DNA of 64,000 bases from Pedobacter nutrimenti (lineage in GTDB: Bacteria; Bacteroidota; Bacteroidia; Sphingobacteriales; Sphingobacteriaceae), in the NCBI RefSeq assembly GCF_003208655.1, contig NZ_QKLU01000003.1, positions 1-64,000 on the forward strand, read 5' to 3'. The notes beneath the pieces were generated by a model. The model was not told where the DNA came from, did not search any database, and was given only the letters and a program-made list of their open reading frames with translations. The position numbers and the translations under genes are program-made. The first letter of the stretch is position 1. Each line of letters opens with the position of its first letter. Positions 1 to 8,375 of this stretch are shown here, piece by piece.

Positions 1-333
1 AAAAAGCTAATAGACAAATTATGTAAATCATCATGTGGCTTAGAACGTGCCTTGGTATTGGTAAGAGATTTCCGAAATCTTATGGAAAACAAGTTGGGAA
101 ATCAACTCCAGGGCTGGATAGAGAATGTACTGCACTCAGGGATTAGCGAGATGGCAACTTTTGCGAATGGTCTGTTAAGGGATTATCAGTCCATCGAAAA
201 TGCGATCAGATTGCCTTGGAGCAATGGCCCGGTAGAAGGCAATGTAAATAAGCTAAAGACTATCAAACGGCAAATGTATGGCAGGGCCAGCTTTGATTTG
301 CTCAGAAAAAGATTAGTGCTGAAACCCACATAA
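1..333 (+). CDS. ISL3-type transposase, C-terminal part (5' end outside window)
   Basis: The frame is open from base 1 and ends at a TAA at 331-333, so the gene is cut by the window edge. The visible end contains the segment SNGPVEGNVNKLKTIKRQMYG, the conserved C-terminal block of DDE transposases of the ISL3 family that carries the catalytic Glu. The C-terminus looks natural in length and is not obviously truncated. Only 27 bases later an unrelated IS110-type fragment begins, so the element's right end may have been replaced or interrupted. Whether the full gene is intact cannot be judged here. Confidence 0.75.
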   Translation, partial: KKLIDKLCKSSCGLERALVLVRDFRNLMENKLGNQLQGWIENVLHSGISEMATFANGLLRDYQSIENAIRLPWSNGPVEGNVNKLKTIKRQMYGRASFDLLRKRLVLKPT

Positions 334-359
334 CCACCAAAAGTGGGGAAGAACCACTT

Positions 360-581
360 TTGGCGAAATATACAGCCATCACCGCTACAGCTAGAAAGAT
401 TGCTATAATCATCTGGAACATGATTATTAAGAACGAGCCATATTCATCTTATAAGCTTCTCATGGATAATGAAAATTATAAAAAAAAGAGATTACGAAAT
501 ATTCAGCGAAATATATACAGCCTCAACCTGAGCCAAGCGGAGATTCGTAATCTATTTGAACGAAATTTGTCTTTGATATAG
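360..581 (+). pseudogene. IS110-family transposase remnant (C-terminal end)
   Basis: A reading frame of 73 codons with a TTG at its start encodes ITATARKIAIIIWNMI, a block typical of the C-terminal transposase_20 region of IS110/IS116/IS902 enzymes. Intact members are roughly 330-400 residues, so about four fifths of the protein is missing. The same frame stays open upstream inside the neighbouring ISL3-type gene, but that part does not resemble IS110. I read this as a decayed fragment. No terminal repeats are visible, as expected for IS110. Confidence 0.55.
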
Positions 582-658
582 GGTGTGTTGTACAGAATTT
601 ACTTGTCGTTGAACAATGATAAATCTCAATTCTTACACTTTTTTATTTAAACATTCAA

Positions 659-1189
659 TTATAAAACCTTGAGTTCTTCTATATTTACTGCATAGTTTTT
701 ATCCTTTAAATATGTAATCCATTTTGCCAGTGTTATAAACGCTGGCGATCCTGCTTTCAATGTCGCCCTTATCAATTTTTTAAAACGCGGGTCTTCTTTA
801 CTATTAACGGATTTTGATATCTTTTTTAATCTATCCATATCTATTGGCAGACCATAATCTTCCAAAGAGATATTGACCTCATCTGCTCCAGAAATTAAAA
901 ACCTTTCTAATGCCGGATTTATTTGAATAATGTAATGATGCCTATCTTTATGTTTGTGAAGAAATAAGTTTTCAAATTGATGAACCAGGTTAAACTCATT
1001 TAGATAATCAACTTGTTTTTTGTCCTTATCAATAATGCCTACCGCAAAGCTGTCGCTAAATTTACCTTTCATTACAGAGGTCACAGTACCACATCCTTTC
1101 TGATGATTGTACCCACCTTTGCTGGGCGGAACAAGTGTTTCTACTAAATTAGTATCCACATAGCATTCAGGTATAATAGAAAGATCCAT
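659..1189 (-). CDS. Small TOPRIM-like protein paired with an AAA-type ATPase
   Basis: This 176-residue protein has no signal peptide or membrane segment. Two features suggest a TOPRIM/RloB-like nuclease fold: an N-terminal acidic strand motif (ECYVDTNLVETL, residues 8-19) and a DxD following a hydrophobic strand (FAVGIIDKDK, Asp54 and Asp56). The gene starts 5 bases after the ATPase gene on the same strand and is almost certainly co-translated. ATPase plus TOPRIM-type partners form anti-phage systems such as PARIS (AriA/AriB) and RloA/RloB-like pairs. This partner is much shorter than DUF4435 AriB. The fold is inferred from a few motifs; it could be another family. Confidence 0.5.
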   Translation of the reverse strand: MDLSIIPECYVDTNLVETLVPPSKGGYNHQKGCGTVTSVMKGKFSDSFAVGIIDKDKKQVDYLNEFNLVHQFENLFLHKHKDRHHYIIQINPALERFLISGADEVNISLEDYGLPIDMDRLKKISKSVNSKEDPRFKKLIRATLKAGSPAFITLAKWITYLKDKNYAVNIEELKVL

Positions 1190-1194
1190 AGTTC

Positions 1195-2175
1195 CTATAA
1201 GAAAGTTTCATTATTGGTAAATAAATCAACGCCATTCTGATAGATCTCATGAAGAGTTTTATCTGTAAGAAGTTTAATTTTTGTTTCATGCTTCTTATAA
1301 TCAACGATGTAAACAGAAAGTTCTTCTCTGCAATTTTCTAGGAGATCATTTAATATAAATGGACTATGAGTTGCTATGAAAAATTGATTATCCTTTTTGT
1401 AGATCATTTCTTGGGTTAAATGCGTAATATAAGGAGGAAAAGAATGTGCTTCAGGTTCTTCAAATAATAACACAGAATCATTATTACTCGCGATAGCGGT
1501 TTTAAAGAATATTATCCTTTGAAGAGTATCTGCAATCGAATTATATGGCACAAGAAAAATCTCATTGCGCTCTGGTTGCATTATCTTTAAGGATTGACTT
1601 GCCTTATCAAATACTAATGTAAGGTTATACTCCCTAAACATTTGGGAAACCTCATCTTTTAATTGCGGATGGCGTTCAATCACGTTTAAAAGATTAAATC
1701 CATAGGGCGGTATCAAATATCTTGAATGAGCTCTTTTAAAAGTAGTTTGCGATGAAAAAGTATATTTTTTTATAAAAGGTATATACTCATCATTTCTTTT
1801 TGAACGAAGATTTAATTTTTCGTCGATTGCGTAATAACCGCCACCATTGCTGGTACTAATATTAACTAGAAGTCCCTCGTTTTTGTCGTAATGTATTCTG
1901 GAGCTGCCTAAATTTGTTTCAATGCTTATTCCATTCTCATGATTACCATTGTAGAACAATTCAGTTTCATTTTCAACACGTATCAGATTGGCTAAACTTT
2001 TAGATTTATTTTCTCTTAGAAACGGAACAGAAAAAATAGATAATGCCTCTAGAATATTGGATTTACCAACATTTGGCCGTCCAATAAATAAATTGATCCT
2101 TTTACAGCCATCTATCCTTGCAGACTTGATCGATTTGAAATTGCTTATATTAATGTTTTTTATGAAGTCTGGCAT
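1195..2175 (-). CDS. AAA15/AAA21-type ATPase (OLD/RecF-like), putative defence ATPase
   Basis: A cytosolic ATPase of 326 residues. I chose the ATG at 2175; a TTG two codons upstream is also open. It has an N-terminal NISNFKSI strand, a Walker A of the unusual form GRPNVGKSN near residue 33, an ABC-type Walker B VLLFEEPEAHSFPP near 235, and an H-loop ATHSPF near 268. This order without a long coiled coil matches compact AAA15/AAA21 ATPases found in abortive-infection and ATPase-nuclease systems. It lies 6 bases after the small regulator gene and 5 bases before the TOPRIM-like gene, so the three form one operon. Such ATPases usually sense a phage trigger and release or activate a toxic partner; that role is inferred. 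Confidence 0.75.
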   Translation of the reverse strand: MPDFIKNINISNFKSIKSARIDGCKRINLFIGRPNVGKSNILEALSIFSVPFLRENKSKSLANLIRVENETELFYNGNHENGISIETNLGSSRIHYDKNEGLLVNISTSNGGGYYAIDEKLNLRSKRNDEYIPFIKKYTFSSQTTFKRAHSRYLIPPYGFNLLNVIERHPQLKDEVSQMFREYNLTLVFDKASQSLKIMQPERNEIFLVPYNSIADTLQRIIFFKTAIASNNDSVLLFEEPEAHSFPPYITHLTQEMIYKKDNQFFIATHSPFILNDLLENCREELSVYIVDYKKHETKIKLLTDKTLHEIYQNGVDLFTNNETFL

Positions 2176-2181
2176 TTCCAA

Positions 2182-2499
2182 TTAATTTTGGCTAGATAAA
2201 AAATGAGAAACATCTTTTGGCTTTACATTTTTAGTAGCTTGGTTTAAAACTACCTTTATGATTAGATTAATATCTACATCAAAAATTTGCGACATTTTTA
2301 CTAAATCCTCAATTACAAATTTTTGAGGTGCAGCGCATTTATTTATGAACCCATCATACCCCATGCCCAAGACAGTGATCAATCCTGTGATATACATATC
2401 AGTTAGGTCATTCATGCTCATGATTGTGCCTGTTTCAAATCTGGCCTTGAGCGAAGCAATGGTGCTTTTAAGTCTTTCGGAATTTATTTTTGTTGCCAT
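2182..2499 (-). CDS. Small XRE-like putative regulator of the ATPase module
   Basis: A 105-residue protein starting at ATG 2499; a TTG 13 codons upstream extends the frame but looks unlikely. The core, with GYDGFINKCAAPQKFVIED followed by LVKMSQIFDVDINLIIKVV, resembles the helix-turn-helix core of XRE/Cro-type proteins, where a phenylalanine-rich loop precedes a helix ending in a D-hydrophobic-N pattern. It is first in an operon with an ATPase and a TOPRIM-like protein. A perfect 13-base palindrome lies 48 bases upstream (2547-2559), a plausible operator. A role as autorepressor of a toxic module is inference; the HTH assignment is moderate. Confidence 0.45.
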   Translation of the reverse strand: MATKINSERLKSTIASLKARFETGTIMSMNDLTDMYITGLITVLGMGYDGFINKCAAPQKFVIEDLVKMSQIFDVDINLIIKVVLNQATKNVKPKDVSHFLSSQN

Positions 2500-2546
2500 A
2501 GAATTGTATAAAAATCCGCAACAATTGGTCAATTTCAATGGTATAA

Positions 2547-2559
2547 TACTGTTACAGTA
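2547..2559. promoter_or_regulatory. 13-bp palindrome, candidate operator
   Basis: TACTGTTACAGTA is a perfect palindrome around a central T. It lies in the AT-rich stretch upstream of the minus-strand regulator gene (start 2499). Its place fits autoregulation by that protein; binding is not shown. Confidence 0.35.
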
Positions 2560-2590
2560 ATATTAAATACTGAATTAATATTAATTATTA

Positions 2591-2619
2591 TTGATTTGAT
2601 AATATTTTAAGTATATTTG
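2591..2619 (+). promoter_or_regulatory. Bacteroidetes-type promoter candidate
   Basis: A TTG at 2591 is followed after 18 bases by TATATTTG (2612-2619), matching the Bacteroidetes -33 TTG and -7 TAnnTTTG elements. Transcription would start near 2626 and run into the structured RNA region. A second TAAATTTG at 2728-2735 lies closer to the RNA but has a poor -33 element. Confidence 0.3.
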
Positions 2620-2760
2620 GTATACTTTAATTTTAAAATGGTATAAAAAAATTTTGCTTTGATATTAATTTGTGACACTGCAGAATTAGTATTGAGCATA
2701 ATAAAGCGTGTTATTTGATTAATTTTATAAATTTGCCGTATTCTTAAATTGAAAAGATAT

Positions 2761-2949
2761 GGCTTACGAGCCTCACACTGTAAATCTGGTAAATTCTCAT
2801 GTGAGCGTAAGTAGAGTGCCTGTACCCTATAAAGCTATAGGGCTGGTACTCGCTTATGTTTATGTATGAGAACCTCTCGGAAACGAGAGGCAGGCTTACC
2901 AGAGCCTACAGTGCATTAGACTTCGCGAGATACCAGCCCTATAGTTTTT
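2761..2949 (+). ncRNA. Candidate structured non-coding RNA, unknown class
   Basis: The sequence contains many nested and crossing complementary segments. A 4-bp hairpin with a TACG loop spans 2761-2772. Helices are 2776-2782 with 2907-2913 (7 bp), 2785-2792 with 2896-2903 (8 bp) and 2794-2800 with 2866-2872 (7 bp). A hairpin 2825-2831/2836-2842 has an AAGC loop, and 2873-2879/2884-2890 has a GAAA loop. Segment 2835-2848 is perfectly complementary (14 nt) to 2931-2944, extending to 2849-2853/2925-2929 with a one-base bulge; this crosses the nested helices or competes with the 2825 hairpin. It ends in a short T run (2945-2949). No coding frame explains it. It could be a stand-alone RNA or a leader of the sigma-factor gene at 3003. 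Confidence 0.6.
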
Positions 2950-3002
2950 AATAATGGTAGCTTCAAGTCTAAAAGGGTCGTTATTAGAAATAATAATGAG
3001 CA

Positions 3003-3590
3003 ATGTCTGGTTATCATGCCCTTTCAGATTTTGAGCTAATCACTCTTTTAAAAGAGGGAGATCACGTAGCATATACTGAAATTTACAAACGTTATTACTA
3101 TTTGATGTTTGTTTTTGCTTATAAGAAACTTAGGGATGAAGATCTTGCAAAAGACGTTGTACAAGAATTATTTTTTCAGGTTTGGCAAAAGAAAGAAACA
3201 ATATCAACAGGAACTAAGTTTGCAGCTTTTATGTACGTTTCATTGCGGCATAAAATATTTAATTATTTCATCCACCAAAAAGTAGAGGCAAGATATATAT
3301 ATTTTCTAAAGGATTTTAGCAATACAATTAGCAGTGAAAAAGCTGACTATCTAGTAAGAAGTAAGGAACTCCGCGTGTATATTGAAAAACAAATAAAGGC
3401 CTTACCCTCTAAAATGAGAATTATTTTTGAGTTAAGCAGAAACGAAAACTTCTCTCATAAGGAGATTGCCGAAAAATTAGAAACCTCTGAATATAATGTG
3501 TCAAAACAAATCACAAATGCTCTTAAAATATTAAGAACAAAATTAGGCGTTATAATTTTCAATATCCTTTTTATCAATTTTCTCATTTAG
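3003..3590 (+). CDS. ECF RNA polymerase sigma factor (Bacteroidetes FecI-like)
   Basis: A 195-residue sigma-70 family protein with region 2 (YKRYYYLMFVFAYKKL through QELFFQVWQKKE, about residues 27-66) and region 4 helix-turn-helix (LPSKMRIIFELSRNENFSHKEIAEKLETS, about 136-165). This is the expanded family of ECF factors in Bacteroidetes that pair with FecR anti-sigma factors and direct SusC/SusD operons. FecR, SusC and SusD follow in order on the same strand, so it very likely activates transcription of the downstream transporter genes when substrate binds. A structured RNA candidate ends about 55 bases upstream and might act on it. Confidence 0.93.
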   Translation: MSGYHALSDFELITLLKEGDHVAYTEIYKRYYYLMFVFAYKKLRDEDLAKDVVQELFFQVWQKKETISTGTKFAAFMYVSLRHKIFNYFIHQKVEARYIYFLKDFSNTISSEKADYLVRSKELRVYIEKQIKALPSKMRIIFELSRNENFSHKEIAEKLETSEYNVSKQITNALKILRTKLGVIIFNILFINFLI

Positions 3591-3719
3591 AAACAGGCTA
3601 ATTATTATTTGGTAAACAAATAAGAAAATGGGACTCCTTAAAACATTTCTTTTTAAAATCTTCCTGTTAGCCTAGGCTATTCTTGTATAAGCTTCAAATC
3701 AATTAACCCTAATAGGATA

Positions 3720-4823
3720 ATGAATACTGAAGAAGCTAAAGACCTACTTAAAAGGTATAATACAGGTGAATGTACCGAAGCTGAAAAAACTTTGGTTGAA
3801 AGTTCATTTTTGCAGTATAATGAAGATGAGATTGATATTTCAGAAAAAAGGATAAAAAAAATTGGTGAGGAAATCTATGGGAACCTGCCTATTCCTAAAA
3901 ACGTATCTCTCAAAATTAATCTATGGCGGGCAATTGGTGCAATAGCCGCAATTTCTCTGCTTACCGTAGGTGCTTGGAATTTTTTCGAAAGATTTACTAT
4001 GCTACCCGTAACCACTATGGCCAATGATGTTTCTCCAGGAGGCAATAAAGCGACGGTCACGCTCTCTAATGGCAGGACTATCGGATTAAGTGACACCAAA
4101 AATGGTATAACAGTAAAGGGGAATAATTTAGCCTATTTTGATGGTACTACAATTGATAATGACAACGGTAACATCGGTGTTCAAATACTCACTGTTCCAA
4201 AAGGCGGACAATATCAAATCCAGCTATCTGACGGAACAAAGGTTTGGATGAACGCCTGCTCATCATTAAAATATCCAACTTCTTTTGCCAGTAATAAGGA
4301 ACGTAACGTAGAGTTGCAGGGAGAGGCATATTTTGAGGTCACGCCCGACAAAGCAAAGCCGTTTATCATAAAAAGCCATTCTCAAACGGTTAGAGTACTC
4401 GGTACACATTTCAACATCAACGACTATCAAGACGAAGAAACCTCCATCACAACTCTAGTTGAAGGTTCTGTTAAGGTGGCAAACCAATCACTGCAACCGA
4501 TAATCCTTAAGCCCCGCCAACAATCAGTTGTAGTTGGCAATAGCATAAAGGTACAGGATGCAGATCTTGAAACTACCTTAGCTTGGAAAAACGGCAGGTT
4601 GGAGTTTAAAGAAGCAGATATAAAAGCCATTTTAAAACAGGTTGCCAGATGGTATGATATTGACGTTGTATACAGAGGGAAAATATCGAATAGGACTTAT
4701 AACGGAAGTATTTCGAGAAGCTCTAACCTATCTGTCCTCTTAAATATTCTGGCTTATAGCGACATCCACTTCACCATAGAAAAACGTGATAATTCAACCA
4801 GCAAACTAATAGTTACACCTTAA
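3720..4823 (+). CDS. FecR-family anti-sigma factor
   Basis: A 367-residue inner-membrane protein. The cytoplasmic N-terminus (about 1-68) would hold the sigma factor. One membrane helix lies at about 70-88 (WRAIGAIAAISLLTVGAWNFF). The periplasmic FecR domain (VPKGGQYQIQLSDGTKVWMNA onward, about 150-245) is followed by a DUF4974 domain (about 290-360, FKEADIKAILKQVARWYDIDV). It transduces the signal from the STN domain of the SusC-like receptor encoded next to the ECF factor upstream. The 129-base gap to the sigma gene and the 170-base gap to SusC suggest at least one separate promoter. Confidence 0.93.
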   Translation: MNTEEAKDLLKRYNTGECTEAEKTLVESSFLQYNEDEIDISEKRIKKIGEEIYGNLPIPKNVSLKINLWRAIGAIAAISLLTVGAWNFFERFTMLPVTTMANDVSPGGNKATVTLSNGRTIGLSDTKNGITVKGNNLAYFDGTTIDNDNGNIGVQILTVPKGGQYQIQLSDGTKVWMNACSSLKYPTSFASNKERNVELQGEAYFEVTPDKAKPFIIKSHSQTVRVLGTHFNINDYQDEETSITTLVEGSVKVANQSLQPIILKPRQQSVVVGNSIKVQDADLETTLAWKNGRLEFKEADIKAILKQVARWYDIDVVYRGKISNRTYNGSISRSSNLSVLLNILAYSDIHFTIEKRDNSTSKLIVTP

Positions 4824-4884
4824 AACACTAAGCCAATGAATTAAAACAAGAAAATTTAGTATTAGTTAATGAACCCATAAAAAT

Positions 4885-4911
4885 GCCGGGTGTGCTTCGA
4901 ACACATCCGGC
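4885..4911 (+). terminator. Hairpin between fecR-like and susC-like genes
   Basis: A 10-bp stem (4885-4894 with 4902-4911, one G-U pair) with a 7-base loop sits between the anti-sigma gene and the SusC gene. No T run follows. It may be a weak terminator, an mRNA stabiliser or a leader element separating low regulatory from high transporter expression. Confidence 0.45.
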
Positions 4912-4993
4912 GAAATTTGGGGAATTAACCACACTGCATAAGCAGTAATCCGTGAAGATAATTTGATCAACTAACCCCAAACCTTACAAAAGT

Positions 4994-7900
4994 ATGATTT
5001 TTTTTAAACATCGCTTCCCCTTGAGCGGAAGGAAGTGGCTTGCGTTAACCGTTTACAGGCCCACATTCAAATTCAAAATACCCAAAACCTTCAAAATATC
5101 ATTAATGATGTTGTTTTTAACCTGCTTTAAGGTTACTGCATTGGTGAACGCACAACAGATAAACATCACTTTAAAGGAAGTGACCTTAGAAACCGTATTC
5201 AATGAAATAAAAAAACAGACTGGCTACGGCTTTTGGTATGACAAACAAGACCTTGAAACAGCAGGTAAAGTATCTGTATCCATCAAGAACGGCAACATCA
5301 GGAAGGCCCTTGACCAATGCTTAAAAGATTTGCCATTCACCTACGAGATATTTGATAAAACAATTGCCATAAAACGTAAAGCAAAAACAAATAGTGGCCA
5401 AGAAAAAAACAAAAGTGTAAGCTTCACTGTAATAGGCAGAGTAACTGATGAGCAAGGCTCACCAATAGCTGGCGTAACGGTAAGGTTGAAAAATACTGAT
5501 AGGATTACCTTAACAAATGCTAATGGAGAGTTCTCAATTGAAGCTCCAGATGATGGCAATTCCGAATTGCAATTTAGTTACTTAGGCTACAGTCCAGTTG
5601 AAAAGGCCGTAATTAGGGACAGACTTTTGAATGTCACTTTAGTAGAGGAAACCAATACCCTAAGAGGAGTAGAAATAAATGCAGGTTATTATACTATTCG
5701 GGACAAAGAGAGAACTGGCTCTATTTCAAAAATAACGGCAGAAACTATTGAGAAACAACCAATAAATAATCCTCTGCAAGCCTTGCAGGGACGAATTGCT
5801 GGAGTTCAAATAACACAGACAACTGGGGTGCCAGGAGGAGCTTTCTCTGTTCAGATTAGAGGACGAAATAGCCTCAATCCACAGGTTGCTAATGATCCCT
5901 TATATATCATTGACGGGGTGATTTATCCTTCAATGAAAATTTCATCAAGTACTTCAAATTTGGTTACAGGTGGTGGAGTTAACCCCCTAAGCATAATAAA
6001 TCCGAATGATATTTTAAGTATGGAGGTATTGAAAGATGCAGATGCTACAGCTATATATGGCTCGAGGGGAGCAAATGGGGTAATTCTGATTAGCACAAAG
6101 AAAGGTAACAGTGGTGATATTAAGGTCACTTCTACTTTTTATCAGGGTTTTAGCCAAGTTGCCCATAAAATGGATTTGATGAATACAGAACAGTATCTAC
6201 AAATGCGTAACGAGGCTTTTAAGAATGATGGTCTTAGTCCAACTAATTTAGATTATGATGTAAATGGTGTTTGGGATCAATCCAGTTATACAGATTGGCA
6301 AGATGAATTGATCGGTGGCAAAGCAGGTTTAACCAATGCAAATGTCAACATTTCGGGAGGTACCAGTTTTAGCAATTTTTTTATTGGAGGTAACTACTAC
6401 CATGAAGGAACAGTTTTTCCAGGAAATTTTGGACTAAAAAGAGGTGGCCTACATTCGAGTTTAACATTAGGCGCAGAAAAAAGTCGCCTTAAAACAACAT
6501 TTACGCTGAATTACACAAATACTAAAAGTAATCTTTTGACATCTGACCTAACCAATTTTATAATACTAGCCCCCAATTATCCAAGCTTATACAATCAAGA
6601 AGGCAATTTGAATTGGACGTACAAAAACACTCCAATGACAATAAATCCTATGGCAACATTGCTCAACACTATTGATTCGAGCACTGACAATTTAATAGGG
6701 AATGTAGATGTTTCCTATAGGTTATGGGAGAATCTATTTTTTAAAACATCATTGGGTTATACTAATATCAAGAGGGAAGAATTAACAAAAAGACCGCTGA
6801 GGGCATTATCTCCAGCAAATAATCCAACGAATTTAAATCGACAAAGTTACTTTGGAAATAACACAAACACTTCATGGATTGCCGAGCCGCAAATTAATTA
6901 CGCTACTGCTTTGGGAAATGGAAAACTCGAAGCTTTGATAGGGTTAACTTTTCAGGGAAATGAAGCCAAGTTTCAAAATATCCTGGCCAATGGTTTTAAC
7001 AGTGACGATCTAATGGATAATATCGGCAATGCTTCAACTTTAACCAAATACGAAAATACCGATTTGCAGTATAGGTATAATGCCATTTTTGTTAGAGCGA
7101 ATTACAATCTGGCAGATAAATATATTTTTAATCTTACAGGAAGAAGGGATGGCTCAAGCAGGTTTGGCCCAGGCAAGCAATTAGCCAATTTTGGCGCGAT
7201 AGGTAGTGCATGGATTTTCTCTGAAGAAGTCTTTATTAAAAAAGCACTGCCATTTTTAAGCTTTGGTAAAATCAGGGCCAGCTATGGTGTAACAGGTAAT
7301 GATCAGATACCTGATTACGGATATTTGCAACTCTGGACAAATAGCGGAGCAGGAACATATCAGGGAACCTCAGCCCTGACAATTAATAGACTATCCAACT
7401 CAAATTACGGCTGGGAGATTACAAAGAAATTTGAAGGTGCCCTTCAACTAGGTTTTTTAAAAGATAAAATAAATCTTGAAATATCATATTATCAGAACCG
7501 ATCATCTAACCAACTGTTATTGAACCCAACACCACCAAGCGTTGGTTCGACAGGCATCTTGGTCAATCTACCAGCAACCGTCCAAAATAATGGTTTTGAA
7601 TTGGAAGCCTCTGTAAACTTAATTCAAAAAGTAAATCTAAGCTGGTCAACAAACTTCAATTTAACAATTCCAAAGAATAAGCTTGTATCATATCCGAATT
7701 TGGCAATCTCGACTAATCGAACAACATATATAATTGGCAAGCCATTGTCGACAAAACAGATATATAACGTTTCGGTAGACCCAATAACAGGCTATTATGT
7801 CTTTGAAGATAAGGATAGAAGCGGAACGCAAAATGACAGTGACCGTTATCTATCTAAATTTCTAGGTCAAAAATTTTACGGTGGTATTCAAAATTCAATT

Positions 7901-8365
7901 CGGTACAAACGAATTAGTTTAGATTTCCTTATATCATTTTCGAAACAAACTGGCAACAATTATATGTCAAGCCTCACATATAATCCAGGTTATTTTGCTT
8001 CAACGGGAGGAGTAACCAATCAACCCACGGAAGTAATGAAGAGGTGGCAAAAAAACCAAGATCAAAGTTCCATACAAAAATTCACTACTACGACAACGGG
8101 GTTTATTAATTATCTAACCGCAAAAACAGATGGAGGGCTGTCAATTACAGATGCTTCATTCATCAGATTGAAAAATGTATCACTAATCTATCAACTACCT
8201 CATAATTGGCTTTCAAAAATCAAGATCAGCGATGCGAAGCTAAGTTTGCAAGGCCAAAATATTTATACATGGACGAATTACGTTGGCCTTGATCCAGAAA
8301 GCCAAAGTGTTGTTAACCTTCCACCTCTGCGTGCCCTGACAGTAGGACTAAATCTCACATTTTAA
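4994..8365 (+). CDS. SusC/RagA-type TonB-dependent receptor with STN signalling domain
   Basis: A 1123-residue outer-membrane receptor. After a hydrophobic export segment ending at NAQQ (about residue 55) comes an STN domain (55-127) that contacts FecR, a carboxypeptidase-D regulatory-like domain (about 145-218), the plug (about 232-375, with the SusC signature DPLYIIDGVIYP) and a barrel to the end. It binds and imports an oligomeric substrate with the SusD partner encoded 10 bases downstream, driven by TonB. The STN domain shows control by the FecI/FecR pair, not by a hybrid two-component system. The substrate cannot be read from sequence; the TlpA-like gene beside it is typical of many Pedobacter loci of unknown substrate. 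Confidence 0.95.
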   Translation: MIFFKHRFPLSGRKWLALTVYRPTFKFKIPKTFKISLMMLFLTCFKVTALVNAQQINITLKEVTLETVFNEIKKQTGYGFWYDKQDLETAGKVSVSIKNGNIRKALDQCLKDLPFTYEIFDKTIAIKRKAKTNSGQEKNKSVSFTVIGRVTDEQGSPIAGVTVRLKNTDRITLTNANGEFSIEAPDDGNSELQFSYLGYSPVEKAVIRDRLLNVTLVEETNTLRGVEINAGYYTIRDKERTGSISKITAETIEKQPINNPLQALQGRIAGVQITQTTGVPGGAFSVQIRGRNSLNPQVANDPLYIIDGVIYPSMKISSSTSNLVTGGGVNPLSIINPNDILSMEVLKDADATAIYGSRGANGVILISTKKGNSGDIKVTSTFYQGFSQVAHKMDLMNTEQYLQMRNEAFKNDGLSPTNLDYDVNGVWDQSSYTDWQDELIGGKAGLTNANVNISGGTSFSNFFIGGNYYHEGTVFPGNFGLKRGGLHSSLTLGAEKSRLKTTFTLNYTNTKSNLLTSDLTNFIILAPNYPSLYNQEGNLNWTYKNTPMTINPMATLLNTIDSSTDNLIGNVDVSYRLWENLFFKTSLGYTNIKREELTKRPLRALSPANNPTNLNRQSYFGNNTNTSWIAEPQINYATALGNGKLEALIGLTFQGNEAKFQNILANGFNSDDLMDNIGNASTLTKYENTDLQYRYNAIFVRANYNLADKYIFNLTGRRDGSSRFGPGKQLANFGAIGSAWIFSEEVFIKKALPFLSFGKIRASYGVTGNDQIPDYGYLQLWTNSGAGTYQGTSALTINRLSNSNYGWEITKKFEGALQLGFLKDKINLEISYYQNRSSNQLLLNPTPPSVGSTGILVNLPATVQNNGFELEASVNLIQKVNLSWSTNFNLTIPKNKLVSYPNLAISTNRTTYIIGKPLSTKQIYNVSVDPITGYYVFEDKDRSGTQNDSDRYLSKFLGQKFYGGIQNSIRYKRISLDFLISFSKQTGNNYMSSLTYNPGYFASTGGVTNQPTEVMKRWQKNQDQSSIQKFTTTTTGFINYLTAKTDGGLSITDASFIRLKNVSLIYQLPHNWLSKIKISDAKLSLQGQNIYTWTNYVGLDPESQSVVNLPPLRALTVGLNLTF

Positions 8366-8375
8366 TCTTGATAAC

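Noticed and set aside
2776..2913. Retron msr-msd interpretation of the structured RNA
   Set aside because: Flanking complementary arms resemble a1/a2, but no reverse transcriptase gene is nearby and the 3' switch helix lies outside the arms.
2761..2949. IS110 bridge RNA interpretation of the structured RNA
   Set aside because: The IS110 fragment is over 2 kb away with an unrelated operon in between, so this RNA cannot be the non-coding end of that element.
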